Below, one piece after another: positions 11,670 through 23,670 of a DNA stretch of 64,000 bases. Made by a program: the position numbers and the translations under genes. Within the stretch, counting starts at the first letter, position 1. Every line of letters starts with the position of its first letter. A model generated the notes under the pieces. The model ran no database searches and was not told where the DNA came from. It saw nothing but the letters and a program-made list of their open reading frames with translations. The stretch comes from Chaenocephalus aceratus (Eukaryota > Chordata > Actinopteri > Perciformes > Channichthyidae). The stretch is from NCBI GenBank assembly GCA_023974075.1, contig JAMFTG010000321.1, positions 30,189 through 94,188 on the forward strand. Direction: 5' to 3'.

Positions 11670-13751
11670 CATACATAGAATTTGGGTGCTCTAATCGATC
11701 CGAGAAGGGTTCTGGATGTAGTATGGCTTCCCTAAGGACGTAGAGCGAAGGAAGAGATGGATGCCAATGGTCAACAGACAAAACCTGTGTCTGAAAGAGG
11801 ACAACAACAGCAGAAACACTCTGTCATGTAAGTAATGTTCACAGAGGTGACCATGACTTGTTAACATTTTAAAGGGCATCATATTTCCAAGTGTAGAGAA
11901 TTATGACTCTTCAATGACATTTGAAGTGTGCAGGGGAAACTGATCAAACCTACCTACCCACAGGTACACTTTGAGACGACCAATATATTGGCAACAAATC
12001 AGGAGGAAATTTGAGGTTGAGGCCAGATGCTGTTCCAACAGTATTTATACATCGGCCTAAACCGAAAAGGAGAAAATTCACGTCAAGGAGTATGCCTCCA
12101 GCTGTCAGGAATAATGACCCACACCTATTACTGCACATCAGACATTGGTATGATATATGAAGCTAAACAATGTTTCCCATGTTATATAATTCAGGATAGA
12201 CGACACTCCTAATGCAAACCTTCAGATTATACAGCTTCAAAGCTACCAGGGTTCATGGATTCTCTGAAGACTCATATACCACATGTACATCATCTACAGA
12301 TTTCTTCATACTTTAACATTGCCAATAGACGAACTTAGAGGAATGTCACTATAGGAGTGTAGTGTACCCTTAAACGACAATAGGTGCACATGTAAAGGCA
12401 GCATACACATATAACAGCAATTGCCTTGTTATTGTTACAGAGATTCAGGGAGATATTGAGGTGGAGTTCCAAGGGAATGAAAGGGACATCACAGAGAGAG
12501 AGAGTGAGACAGATGTCAGCAGACTGCCAGGGGCCAGTATGTCAGGGGCCGACAATCAAGAGGCCACCTTACCAGAGATCAGTGTGCCAGGAGCCAGTCA
12601 GTCAGGGGTCAGCTGTGAAGAGGCCAGTTTGCCAGGGTCAGGTGCTCCAGGGACCAGACTGCCAAGGGCCAGTTGTGACCAGCTCACGTGGAGGATCTAA
12701 TGAGGCAACTGAGAAGGGAGAGATTACTAAGAAAGAGAGCCGAGAGGGCTCTGGGAAACCAGAAGAGGATTCATTCGGCATTAAAAAAAAACAAAACACA
12801 ATTTGATTAATCTAAAGTTTCAAAAATCTTCAACACAGACCAAATTAGAGCACTTGGGCAATCAAAAAAGGTGGGATACGGTGGGGGAAAGAAACCGTGA
12901 AAAAAGCAATACAACTAAGGTTCTGTTGTGGCACTACAGGATATAAATGAGAGAGCTGGTCTGCTGGTATTAAAATAATTAAAAAGGGTGCACTTTACCG
13001 TCCATCAGATGAGGTTTTCACCCTTGTTCAGAACGTGGAGCAGCTGTTCCGTGTGAGGACGAGCGATTCCCTCATGGAGTCCTCAAATGCAGTGTCACAG
13101 CTGGAACAAGAAGCCATGTTGCTGGACAGCAACCTGCCCTCATGCCATGACCTGAAGAACAAAATCCTCTCAACATACATCAGGCTGAGTTAAGGATTTG
13201 CATCAGGGCTGAGAGGAAGGATAAACATAAAGGGTATCTTGGCAGCAAGAGTCAGAGTAAGAAGGCAAAGAAGACCCAACAGACCTCTGCACCGAAGGTC
13301 ATAACATCTAGGCCACTGCCAAACAACCCTTACTCTGCCACACACCTATTCCGGTCCTCCGTCAGCAGCCTCCAGCCCTCCTCTTCCTCCAGCAGCAGCA
13401 CCCTCCTCCAGCAGCAGCCCCCTCCTCCAGCAGCAGTTACCCTCCTCCAGCAGCAGCCCCCTCCTCCATAGCAGCAGCCCCCCTCCTCCAGCAGCAGCCC
13501 CCTCCTCCAGCAGGCAGCCCCCTCCTCCAGCAGCAGCCCCCCTCCTCCAGCAGCAGTACCCTCCTCAGCAGCAGTACCCTCCTCCAGCAGAGCCCCCTCC
13601 TCCAGCAGCAGCCCCCTCCTCCAGCAGCAGCCCCCTCCTCCAGCAGCAGCCCCCCTCCTCCAGCAGCAGCCCCCTCCTCCAGCAGCAGCCCCCTCCTCCA
13701 GCAGCAGCCCCCTCCTCAGCAGCAGCAGCAACAGCCATATGAGGCTGACAT
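11670..13751 (+). pseudogene. THAP-domain, coiled-coil, Q/P-rich protein gene, copy A (broken)
   Basis: Paralogue of the gene at 45325-47400. Exons visible on the plus strand are: a THAP N-terminal part (GFPKD...RRKRW) up to a GTAAGT donor near 11829; after an ACAG acceptor, the THAP C-terminal part with HFEDDQY-like residues and RPDAVPTVF (11965-12065), broken by a missing base (TTTGAGACG for TTTGAAGACG); a charged exon from 12442 with a repeated PGAS/QSG pattern and a coiled coil; a 13020-13195 exon (EQLFRVRTSD..., CHDLKNKIL); and a Q/P-repeat tail ending QPYEADI and stop. The frame is also lost near 12690. THAP domains bind DNA through a C2CH zinc, so this is probably a transposon-derived DNA-binding protein. 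Confidence 0.55.
13381..13735. repeat. 18-bp GC-rich minisatellite (QQPPPP-coding), copy A
   Basis: About 18 copies of an 18-bp unit CCCCTCCTCCAGCAGCAG with small deletions and CAGTAC variants. Read in frame on the plus strand it codes alternating Gln and Pro blocks, fitting the C-terminus of the upstream THAP-like gene. Copy number and phase differ from copy B (about 47020-47380). The long minus frame across it (Ala/Gly/Leu/Glu) is a low-complexity shadow. Confidence 0.85.
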
Positions 13752-15680
13752 ATGAGGCTGAATAAAAAAAAGTGCTAATTATTTTTTTTAAGTGTTTATT
13801 TTGTTAAAAATAAACATTTTGGATGCATGACCATGTTTTAGGCTCACCCTTCATTCACTGCTGTAGAGTAGCCTATTCAGTAGGCTATTATATTTTTAAG
13901 ACTGAATAATACCTTTGAAGAACAATCATTAAACTAGTGTGTATATTACAATACAAAGGAATCTATCCTCGCATGCCATCAAGCATTAAAAAGTAGCGCT
14001 AGGCTAGTTGTACAGTACAGATGAGTTAACACGGAACAGTACAAAAAAAAACTAAGTACAGTCAACATGTCACATAATGAAATGTTAGTATACCCCAAAA
14101 TGCAATGAAATATTTATCACAAACGCCACTAGTGCTAGCAGTTAAGTCATATCATACAGAAAAAGCCGACTAAGGATGGCTGACACGGTCAGGTTCAGCA
14201 GATAAAAACCAAAATAACAATTAAAAACACATAATCAATCTAAATCCTGCTTGTTAGTTACCCAGCATCATTGATATATAAGCTGCTAGCGATCATTACT
14301 GAAATCTTACCTTCAAAGCTGACGAAGTCGCGCTAGCTAACTAGCAGGCAATGCTAGCAAAATGGGTGTAATAACCAAGATAAAATATAGATAATTACGC
14401 TGTGCATATACAAATGAAGACCAGTACAAGCATCATAAAGGGCCTCTGATACAATATAGACAGTTGACAATTCAAAAGAGTTCGATATTTCAGCAACTTA
14501 CCTCTGGAACTAATCGACGCGCCGTAATGTAAGTGAATGAGGTCCAACGCCCACATGACAATATGTTGAACTATTTCGATGTCCATACCCCGGAAGTAGG
14601 CGCCGCCATTTTTTTACAACGGAGGTCTATGGGAGTGTCGTAACTCTTATCTCTCTATGGCTCTGGCGCAGTTGCTCTCCACGAGCTGCGGAGGAAGCGA
14701 AATGCTTGATGGGAAACGGCTCGCTGGTATCTCGAGCTGAGCGCTCATTGGTGGTTTTTACACGTGCTGCTGATGAAGCTTCCCATTGGCTGGCAAAAGT
14801 GTGTTGTTGTTTTGTGTCAGTTCTACGTCGCCACATCCATTCCCATTTGTCATCATTGTTCCACAATGTTTATCATCATGAAATTAATATCTATATATTT
14901 TATACTATACTGCTTACCGTTTTCATACTTTATATATCTTAGCATATTCATTACACACTGTTCATACTGCTCACAGGCTGATATCTAGTGTATTCATACA
15001 CAACTGTTTATTCATCATTCAATTCATTCTATATTTTATTCTGTAGATGGTGTACATTACTTTCCACTTCACCTGCTTGTTGCACCTGGTTAGAAGCTAA
15101 ACTGCATTTCGTTGTCTCAGTACCTGTAATCTGTGCAATAACAATAAAGTTGAATCTAATCTTGAGCAGGAACAATGTATTTACTTAGTAACATATCTGA
15201 CATTAACGATATTAAACACATGTGTGCATTCTTTATAAATGCAAACCGAGTCAAGCCGACTCGGAGGTGGCGGTATGCACCTTCAAGTTGTTTGCAATCC
15301 GCCAAAAAACCGAGAGAAGAAGAGAAAGAAGATGAAGAAAGCCGACCTCGGAGCTGTCCGACTTCAGGGCGAGCTTTTTGAGACCTCCCCCGGCTGCGAT
15401 CGGCTACTCTCGTCTACTTTCGAGGCGAAGCCGCAATGTGTCTCAAACAAGCCTACTGTGGACTTTATTTACTGGCTATGCGAGGCTCCTCCTGCTCAAA
15501 GTCTAGTAGTCTACACAGCTCAGACGTGTTCCTCCCCTTTTCACAGATTGGACAGTTTAAAGATGGGTGTAAGCACCACGTGGTGACGTGTAAGTACTGC
15601 AAATCCCATACGTTGTAGATCAGTGATTCAACATCAGGAAACAAAAAGTGAAAACTTACTGACATTCACTGTCGTCGAGG
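13752..15680. other. Non-coding part of U copy A up to the TRIM start
   Basis: No gene recognised. It includes the right inverted-repeat arm (14633-14666) and, around 15090-15165, a sequence ending ATTTCGTTGTCTCAGTACC ... CAATAAAGTTGAATCTAATC, which is the 3' tail type of a common fish retroposon. From 15240 to 15600 there is a GC-richer block (gaggtggcggtatgcacc) of repeat origin. The last ~80 bases are the TRIM 5' leader, matching 49260-49344. Confidence 0.55.
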
Positions 15681-15684
15681 AGAA

Positions 15685-17383
15685 ATGGCGCAGCAAGTGA
15701 GTCTGGTCGGGAAAAACTGAGCTGTTCGATCTGTCTGGATATTCTAAGGATCCGGTAGCTATTCCCTGTGGGCATAGTTATGCATGAGCTGTTATTAAAG
15801 ACTGCTGGGGTAAGGAGGTGAGGAGAGAAAACCTACAGCTGCCCACAGTGCAGGCAGAGCTTCAAACCGAGGCCTGCCCTGGTGAAAAATACCATGCTTG
15901 CAGAGTTAGTGGAGGAACTGAAGAAAATAGGGCTTTCAAGATGCTTCACCTGATCTTTTCCATTGCAACACCTGGAGATTGTGGTCTGTGATTACTGCTA
16001 CGGGGTTGAAGCTGAAAGCCTTCAAGTCCTGTCTGGTGTGTATGGCCTCTTTCTGTGAGCAAACACCCTCCAACCTCACTTTGATGTAGCTCCATTAAAG
16101 AAACACAAGTTGGTTGAAGCCACCTCAAAGCTTCAGGAGAACATCTGCTATCGCCACGACGAGGTGTGATGAAGATTTTCTGCCCGCACGATCAGCAGAG
16201 CATCCTGTTATCTCTGCTCCATGGATGGACCACAAAGGCCATGACACCGTCTCCGCTGCAGCAGAGAGGGCTGACAGGCAGAAGGAGCTCGGGGTGAGCC
16301 GGGGGAGAAGTCCAACAGAGAGCCCAGGACAGAGAGAAGGGACGTCAAGGCGCTTCAACAGAGGGTGGAGGCTATCAATCGCTCCGCTGATGAAGCAGTG
16401 AGGGACAGCGAGAAGATTCTTCACTGAGCTCATTATCTCATTGAGAAAAGAAGCTCTGAGGTGAAGCAGAAGATCAGAGCCCAGCAGAAAAAACCCAAGT
16501 GAGTCGAGCTCAAGATGTGAGGAGAAGCTGCAGCAGGAGATCACTGAGCTTGCGGAGGACAGACGCTGAGCTGCTGCAGCTGTCTCACACCGAGGACCAC
16601 CTGCATTTCCTCAACAACTACCCCTCACGTCCCGTCTGAGTGAGTCTGAAGACCTTACCCAGCATTGATATCTGTCCTCTGCGCTTATTTTGAGGACGTG
16701 ACCGCGGCGGGGTGTCAGAGACCAGAGATAAACTGCAGGGTGTTGTGACTGAGGAGTGGGAAAACATCTCTCTGGCAGTGACTGGAGTGGATGTTTTAAA
16801 GACCCAAGCAGAGCCCAGAACCAGAGGCTGCATTCAGGAGATATTCTCGTCAAATCACATTGGACCCAAAATACAGCACACTGGCTGTTGTCCTTGAGTG
16901 ACGGGAAACAGGAAAGCAACACTGATGAAAGTAGATCAGCCATATTCTGCTCACCCAGACAGATTTGTTGATCATATGGCAGGTCCTGAGTACAGAGGGT
17001 CTAACTGGACGTTGTTACTGGGAGGTGGAGTGGAGCGAGGCAGCTTATTATAGCCGTTGGCATACAAGGATATTAACAGAAACTGGGACATTTAATGAAT
17101 GTGGATTTGGATATAATAACAAATCTTGGGCATTAAAGTGTATCAGTGGCGGGTAAATATACATTCTACCATCAAAATGTTTTCTGCTCCCGTCTCAGGC
17201 CCTCCGTCCTCCAGAATAGGAGTGTACCTGGATCACAGAGCAGGTTCTCTCTCTTACTACAGCGTGTCTGACACCAGACCCTCCTCCACAGAGAGCAGAC
17301 CACCTTCACTCAGCCCTCTCTATCCTGGGTTTTGGCTTCCATACACTCCTGGAAGCTCAGCTGAGTTGTGTGAGCTGAAGTAG
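15685..17383 (+). pseudogene. TRIM gene copy A, frame broken by many single-base indels
   Basis: Colinear with the intact TRIM gene 49345-51021 from the ATG to the TAG. RING, B-box, coiled-coil and PRY-SPRY segments are all recognisable but fall in changing frames. In the first 175 bases I count six indels against two substitutions compared with the intact copy. Most indels gain or lose one base in or beside short homopolymers. A true decaying pseudogene should collect more substitutions than indels, so consensus error in a collapsed or low-coverage duplicate is a serious alternative. As given, no functional protein can be made. Confidence 0.85.
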
Positions 17384-18579
17384 GCGGAAGTTTAAATAGA
17401 GCCACTACAATATGTCCGGACTCTAACACGGCTGGGACTGGGATTTTCCCTGTTTGATTTTTTGTCTGTATTTCTATTTTAATTTAGATAAAACCATCTT
17501 GTTGTTTGAAGTTGTGATTTGTACGTTACTATTTTCTCAACGATTTTCACGACATAATGAAAAGTCCAACATTTACAAAATGTCTAATCTAATTTTATAT
17601 AAACGGGTGTACTTATGTAAAATGTATGACGAATGTATTGGATTCTTTATAATATGTAAAATATAAATTTAGTGTGACACGTAATGGTGTCTGTTCTGCA
17701 GTCTATGTTGCTCTAGCTCTGATAATACAAATCCCTTCTATTTTGTTAATATGACCGCAAAAGCAAGAGTACAATTTAAATGTAAACTTGTGAAAAATAG
17801 CTTGATCATCTTTTCAAGGGTAAATCCACTGTCTCTACATTGTAACACGTTTTAGGAATCATTTATAAAAAGTATATTTTCAAATAAATGAATAAATCGA
17901 TGAGTTGTCACCATTTTATCAGCAAACTTCTATATTTAAAACATTACGTTTGTCCGTTTTTTTCACTGAGTTTCAATCATTCAGTTTTTAAGATATTTTG
18001 GTAACACAAATATACAGGTAGAGAAATCAACCCTATTGTGAAATGCTGGTTCTTTTGCAAAGGAAAACATTTCAAGACAATATTTCAAAGTGTGTGATTT
18101 TCTGAGTTATTCCACAACAATCAAGCAGGAATAAAACTAGGAATGATGGAAAGCTTTACAGGCTTTCACATCGTCTCAAAAAACCCTCGATAGGTGAGTT
18201 AAAGTTTGGGAAGTCATACAGACAACATACCATGTGTTGCTTATTGCTGAAGACCGTGAGAAGAGTACATCACTCCAACAATAATAAAGGAAATCACAAA
18301 GTATGAATCTTTGTGCACTGATTTAACTTACAGCTTAATGACAGGAATTAGTATAAATTAGGCATATTATTGAGTCTTTAGGTAAACCAACTTCCATAAA
18401 CATCCGTGTCCCTTTTTGTGGTGTCCTCATTGGTCCACATCCAAATGTCAGTTCAGTTCAAAATGTCGGTCAGAAAGAAAAAAGGACTTTGCATGATGTC
18501 AGGACCTCGACACAAACCGATGAACCCAAACGCACGACAAAGTCTTGAATATAAAAAAAGTAAATTTATTTTCACAGTA

Positions 18580-20438
18580 GGGGAGAGTGGGGTAATTTGT
18601 GCCAAGGGGCAAGTAGTGCCACCCCTGTTATCTAGAAAACCATAGAAGAAGTTGGTCATGTGACCACATATTTTTGAAGAGGCATCCATTGCAATCATCC
18701 TGCAAAGAAGGGAGACACATGGCTTGAGAGGTAAGCACATTTAAGTTCAAAAAAACTTTTTTGCCCTCCAAAGTAAAATTTCTATGATCAAGGTTTTTTA
18801 ATTGCTGTGTTTGAACAATTTAGACAACTTTGAAAACAGTTCACACATGTTTTAGTGCTTTAGTAAGCTACACCATGAGTCTATACAGTTAGCATGATGC
18901 TAGCTCAAAACAGCTGGGGGATGCATTTTTTTCAAAATGGTGGGCATGGGGTGATTTGTGCCAAAGTTTATGATAATTTACTATATATTACTTTATTGTA
19001 TTGTATTGTTATTGTACATTGTATTTTTACATTTGATCACTAAAACTATGTGACATTCTTAATTTTAGACCAAAATCCATCATGCCACGCAAATACAAAA
19101 GGAAGACTGACAGGGTTTCAACTGCTCTTGAGGAGTTGGAAAGAGCAGTGAAAGAGGTGCAACAGGGGAAGACCATACGTCAGGTTGGAAAGGAGATGAA
19201 GATCTGCAGGATGACCATAAAAAGATATATGGATAAGAAAAATATAGGAGAAGTAACAAAGCCAGGCTATGAAAGAACAGCAGTCGCCAAACGAGTCTTC
19301 AATGAGAACATGCAGAAAGAGCTGGCTGACCATATTAAGACACTAGCAGCAATGTTTCATGGCATAGGTGTCATGAAATGCCGTGAACTGGCTTTTGAGT
19401 TCTTTGAGTCCTTTCCTTGAAGCAGATCCAGACCCAGAGAGCCACCTGCCGCTCTGACAAATCCGAGCACTTATCAAGTGACAAATCTTGTTCTTCTGCT
19501 CACTTGGGTTATGTGTCTCCAGAAGTCGTTCTTCCCTTGCCAAAAGCCACAGAAAGAAAAAAAAATGTGTAAGAAAGTGAAAACAAGAATCGTGACCGAC
19601 ACGCCTGAGAAGATGGAGTTGGAGAAGGCTCAAAGAAAAAGACAAAAAGGCTGAACAGGAAAAGGAAAAGAATGAAAGAGAGAAGAAAAGGGCTCTGAAA
19701 GCTGCAAATCAAACCAAAACAAGAAGAAAACAGCTGTGTACAGTAGCTCAGAAGAAAGCTCCACCACCAATGATGAGGCAGAAGATGGCCTGGAGAAGAC
19801 ACACAGCAGAGAAAAGGAACGGGCTGAGAAATAAGAAGGGCGCTCTGAAAGGGTCAAAACCAACCAAGCCCAAAAAGAGTGCTCTCCAGTAGCTCGGAAG
19901 AGAGCGACTTTCCGATTCCACTTAGCGATGCCACTCATTATGAGAGTTCAGATGTCCAGAGTGATGATGATGATGATGATGATGATGATGGTGATGGTGA
20001 TGGTGACAAGGATCTGTTTGCTGGTGACTTTGTCAATGTGAAGTTTGCAGGTAAAAAATCCAAATCCTATAACTATGTTGGATTGGTGGAGAATGTTGAA
20101 GGTGACGAGATCAGTGCAAAGTTTCTGATGATCTGTTTTACTTCAATTATCAATGGCACAACTTAGCCCAGTGTATCGTCTCTAATGGCACAACTTACCC
20201 CAGTGTATCGTCTCTAATGGCACAACTTACCGCACCGGGGGCAAGTTGTGCCACAAAACCACTTTTTTTTCTAAAGCTATATTTCTCAAACAGTTTATTT
20301 AAGATCCGAAGTGATTGTTCCCAGGGATGCACAACATCCTAAACTATATGTATATATTTTAGTTGGAGGCATTACTGGAATCCCCTTGCTTTAAAGGCAC
20401 TTTAAGTAAAAATTGGCACTACTTACCCCACTCTCCCC
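18580..20438 (+). mobile_element. 1.86 kb Tc1/mariner-superfamily (pogo-type) element
   Basis: The ends are GGGGAGAGTGGGGTAA and its reverse complement, extended imperfectly by GTGCCA/TGGCAC. It is flanked by TA on both sides (18578-18579 and 20439-20440). The copy at 33001 reads CACAGTAAAGG, the empty site with a single TA. TA duplication and a pogo-like helix-turn-helix frame place it in Tc1/mariner. Near the right end, a ~35 bp unit (gtatcgtctctaatggcac...) is repeated in tandem at 20171-20232, probably subterminal binding sites. Confidence 0.9.
19082..20166 (+). pseudogene. pogo-type transposase, internally deleted
   Basis: The ATG at 19082 opens a 112-residue frame beginning MPRKYKRKTD with a psq/CENP-B-like helix-turn-helix (IRQVGKEMKICRMTIKRY), the DNA-binding start of pogo-family transposases. 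The frame stops just after EFFESFP. No DDE/DDD catalytic region follows. From about 19550 a lysine-rich linker (in shifting frames) and an acidic C-terminus are visible, ending near 20130 with a D/E-rich run and DLFAGDFVNVKFAGKKS. The middle has been deleted, so this copy cannot be autonomous. Confidence 0.75.
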
Positions 20439-20802
20439 TAAAGGTAATCCCTCTGAACAGAGTAGGTGGTGGAAATAACAAAAGCCGCTCACAAGGAGGA
20501 AAAACTAGCGTAACAAAAAGAGGACTTAATGAAAACTTAAGCCAACAAAAATAAACCTGAGAGAAAGCGATCCTTTCAGAGCCGAGGCTTGGCACGACCA
20601 TTCGGGGAAACAAACCAGACGAACTGACACGGGACAGGGGAGAGGCAGGACTATTTAAACATGAGGTGAGTGGGAACAGGTGGAAGCAATCAGGGGCGGG
20701 GCAGACGCTGATGAAGGGGGGAAACACACAAAGGGGGAGGAAGAAACAGGGCCTGAAATGAAAGACAAGAGGTCAGTACAAAATAAAACGGGACATGACA
20801 GA

Positions 20803-21592
20803 TAGTGATGACGAGATGAAGCTTTGAAGCTTTCCAGCCAATTGGTTCGCTAAAGGGTTCATCTCATGAGGCTTCATCATGGGCTTCATCTGAACACAAA
20901 CCCCCTGCTGGTCAAAGTGTGTACAACAGGCAGATTGGACATCTCAACAGTGTGCTCTTCTCATACCGAGTTCCCAATGAGTACAGCCTTAGAATAACTC
21001 TAAACAACGAACATTAAATCATATTTTCATGATAACAATATTGTTTTTATTCCAGTTTAATGATTGTGATTGAAAAGCTGGTAAACATTGCAAAGAGGGA
21101 TTTGTATTCCTTAATAATATTCGTAAACTTAACCATGTTGTCGCGAGAAATGCTAAACCATATCAAAGAATACATTTATTAACTACATTATCTCATTTAG
21201 CTGTAGCTTTTATAAATATTAAAAAAATGACGTATTGACCAGTCGTTGAACCAGGGACCCTGCGCTCGTGAGTCAACTGCTTTCCAGCTGAGCCACAGCA
21301 CACACACTGAACTCATCTGAAACACTGCACGCTATTTATTCCTGTATTTATTCATTTATTTGTTCAGTGATGTTTTTATTGCTACTTTTATTTATGCTTT
21401 TATTTATTTATACTTAAAACATGTTCCAACCTCTATATAAGTGAGGGTCTGAGCTCTCTTGATTCCATCGTGTCACCGGGCCCGGGTACAGGAGGGGTAA
21501 CATGGTTCTTATCATACATCCATGGGTAATATGAGCGTTGTGGTTCAACCGATCTGAAGCACTTTCTGCTTCCAGCCAATCGGTTCACTAAT
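20803..21592. mobile_element. 5' part of the second hAT copy, truncated
   Basis: Begins TAGTGATGACG after ATGACAGA and follows the 1763 element minus its three nested insertions (1821-3702, 3716-4774, 4883-6010). The tRNA-like relic is present at 21229-21300. The match stops after CCAATCGGTTCACTAA at the start of another element. The transposase remnants and the right terminus are not found downstream, so it is truncated or separated. Confidence 0.75.
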
Positions 21593-21842
21593 GGCGCATT
21601 TCCACTGCAGCGGGTAGCCCCGTTTAAGCGTCCTGAACCGTCCTCAAACGGCCAGGCCAGTTTTTGGTGGCATTTCCATATAGCCTAGTACCGGCTAGCG
21701 GGTACTTTTTCCCTCTTTTTCCGGCCCCATAAAATCGTGGTTCTATCAGACCAGGCCAGGGCTGTGACGTCAACACTCGACTGCTGATTGGTCAGAGAGA
21801 ATCGTCACAAGATCGCGCGCGAGATCATCCCTCGCGTCACAT
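21593..21842. mobile_element. MITE end (GGCGCATTTCCACTGCAG type)
   Basis: The start GGCGCATTTCCACTGCAG resembles the element starting at 63540 (GGCGCTTTTCCACTGCAG), a family common in fish genomes. Only one terminus is recognised, and the block runs into the inverted-repeat element at 21843. No coding sequence. Confidence 0.45.
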
Positions 21843-22907
21843 ATAGAGAGGCGAAGTCCCTCCCTTTCCGGGAGCCTCCATGGGACCCCGGAAGCGTAAA
21901 ATTATACATTGAAGTCAATGGAGAGAGAAAGGTTATCTTTTGATCCCGTTTGAATTGTGCCACGAATGACACATATGATGTTTGTCAATTTAAAAGAATA
22001 TTTTGCAAGTCAAAAAAATTAAAATGTGTCGTAAAACTGTGAAGTTACACATTTGTTTGTGTGAAACCGCTGAGTGAACTACAGGTCTCTGGTCTCGCAC
22101 AATACGCGTCACCATCACAAAGACGGCCGTCACGTTAGCAAGTTTCACCTGTTTCTTTCAGAATGAGAATAAAAGTATAAAACGAGGTGACTACAAGTCT
22201 GGACACGTTGAGAGCTGGACATACACGAAAGGGGAGTTAGTCGGTTCTGTAAGAGCAGCGGGACCGGCTTTACAAGATGTTGGTGACTGGTGAGTAATAT
22301 GAGTGCAATGTGTAACGTTAATGTCAGCTAGCTAACATTAGCTAACAAGGTACACTAACGTGTTTTGTTTCAGTAACTAGTTTTCTCCTTTAGAACTTCG
22401 TGGTCTGTGTGTGCTGTGGATAACATTAGTGTTCACAAGAACAAGGTACACTCCCGTGTTTTGTTTTAGTTGCTCTTCAGATTGAAGCGGCCAGTTTTAT
22501 ATCGACTATACAGTATGTGTGATCTCGTTGTGTCATTTGAGTTTATTTGCTGTGTGTAGATTCAAGGGTTTTGGTTATCTAGTCAATTTGTTTGGTTATC
22601 CAGGCACAGCTGTGTGTGACTCCCTCGGGTACACTGGTATGTGTTTTCCTAATGTAGAGAGCATTGATTAATTAATAAACTACACACTGAGTCTAGATCC
22701 TGACCAAATCCTTTTTTATTGTTGATCAAAAATGTATTCATACACATTTAGAAAAATACAATGTACAATCACAACCAGTACAACACACATTACAAAAAAT
22801 ACAGAAAAATCAAACAATAACAACAATCAGACAAAACTATGGAAAAATAACCCCTCCCACCCCCAGATCCGGACCATCCTTGTATTGTTCATTCAATCTA
22901 TTATAGC

Positions 22908-23670
22908 ATGCTAACAAACATGGTGCTTACTTTATTTGTACAGATCTGCATGGGAGACGATGGCGCGATGCAGAGCGCTGTCTGTGATTGTGCACGGGGG
23001 ATGTACAAATGCAGCCACGCTGCAGCATTGGCAATATGTGCCATGTGGCAGATCAGCTCCACAGATGTCGAGTGCCAGTGGAGGAAGCCTGGCACTTCCA
23101 AAGTAGTCCAGCCGGTGTCTCAACTTTACCAACAGTGAGAGGAGACATACAACCCACTGGCCAGAGACATCGCCACTCAGGATGTAGACTGGTTCAGGTC
23201 TGCACTGAGGGGCGCACAGTGTGGCATGGCATGGCTTTTGTCACCTGAGCCAGAGCTGGTGAAGGGGCATGGGAGTCGGGGGCTTGAGGCAATTCTTGCC
23301 TCAATGCGACTGAGCAGAGACCAGCAAGCTGCCATCCAGACAGCCACCGGAGGACAGCGGACAAAGTGGCAGTTACACAGGCGGGGCAGGTTGACAGCCA
23401 GCAAGTTTGGTGCTGTGCTGCGGTCGGGACTTTCATCCACTCCATGCGCGTCCCTCATGAAGAGGGTGCTCGGGGGGTACAACTTGGACGGAGTCATGGC
23501 TGTCAACTGGGGGGTTGTAAACGAGGCCGAAGGGGTGAAGGCTTTTGTGCAGGCCTATCAGGAGACAGTGTTCGAGTCTAGTCTCTTTGTGAGTGAGTCG
23601 GTGTTTTGGGAGCATCCCCCGATGGACTTGTGCAGCCATCTGCCCTGCTGGAGGTGAAGTGTCCACCATC
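22908..23670 (+). pseudogene. SWIM zinc finger + YqaJ-type nuclease protein, nearly intact
   Basis: A CAG acceptor just before ATCTGCATGG (22942) suggests an exon start. The frame then encodes a SWIM finger (CDCARGMYKCSHAAAL, C-x-C ... C-x-H). It is interrupted by one in-frame TGA at 23136 and continues in the same frame through LTASKFGAVL, GVVNEAEGVKAF and, after a one-base frameshift near 23605, GASPDGLV and LLEVKCP. These last are the D ... E-x-K active-site motifs of YqaJ/lambda-exonuclease-like nucleases. Stand-alone SWIM-YqaJ proteins are abundant in fish and usually transposon-associated. One stop and one indel separate this copy from an open reading frame. Confidence 0.7.

Larger units (their letters stand above)
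10276..14666. mobile_element. Inverted-repeat-bounded segment holding the THAP/Q-P gene, copy A
   Basis: The arm at about 10276-10307 (agagccatagagataagag..., then cgacactc) is the reverse complement of 14633-14666. The motif ATGGGCGTGACTTCGCCTC just outside the left arm (10193-10211) also occurs at the edge of the 21843-26160 element. Both facts suggest a DNA transposon carrying the THAP-like gene. Neither a target duplication nor a transposase core was found. The equivalent segment in copy B spans about 43920-48335. Confidence 0.45.
8049..15680. repeat. Duplicated unit U, copy A (7.6 kb)
   Basis: This segment is repeated, colinear and nearly identical, at 33369-33609 plus 41934-49330. It contains hdac8 exons 1-2, a THAP/coiled-coil gene remnant with a Q/P-coding minisatellite, two strong palindromes and the TRIM promoter region. 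The stretches 8049-9530 and 9790-10270 hold no gene I can recognise. The short minus frames at 8606-8944 are not conserved as a clear protein. Differences between the copies are mostly single-base indels. Confidence 0.9.
17384..20802 (+). repeat. TRIM 3'-flank module M, copy 2 (split by a pogo element)
   Basis: Matches 195-1762 base for base apart from indels, and is interrupted at 18580-20438 by a TA-flanked transposon. It ends in ATGACAGA followed by the start of the same hAT (20803) seen at 1763. Copies 1 and 2 therefore share that insertion and descend from one hAT-bearing ancestor. Confidence 0.8.

Noticed and set aside
13330..13731. Long minus-strand frame rich in Ala, Gly, Leu and Glu
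   Set aside because: It is the antisense of the 18-bp minisatellite, so openness is a by-product of the repeat; the plus-strand Q/P reading fits the upstream gene.
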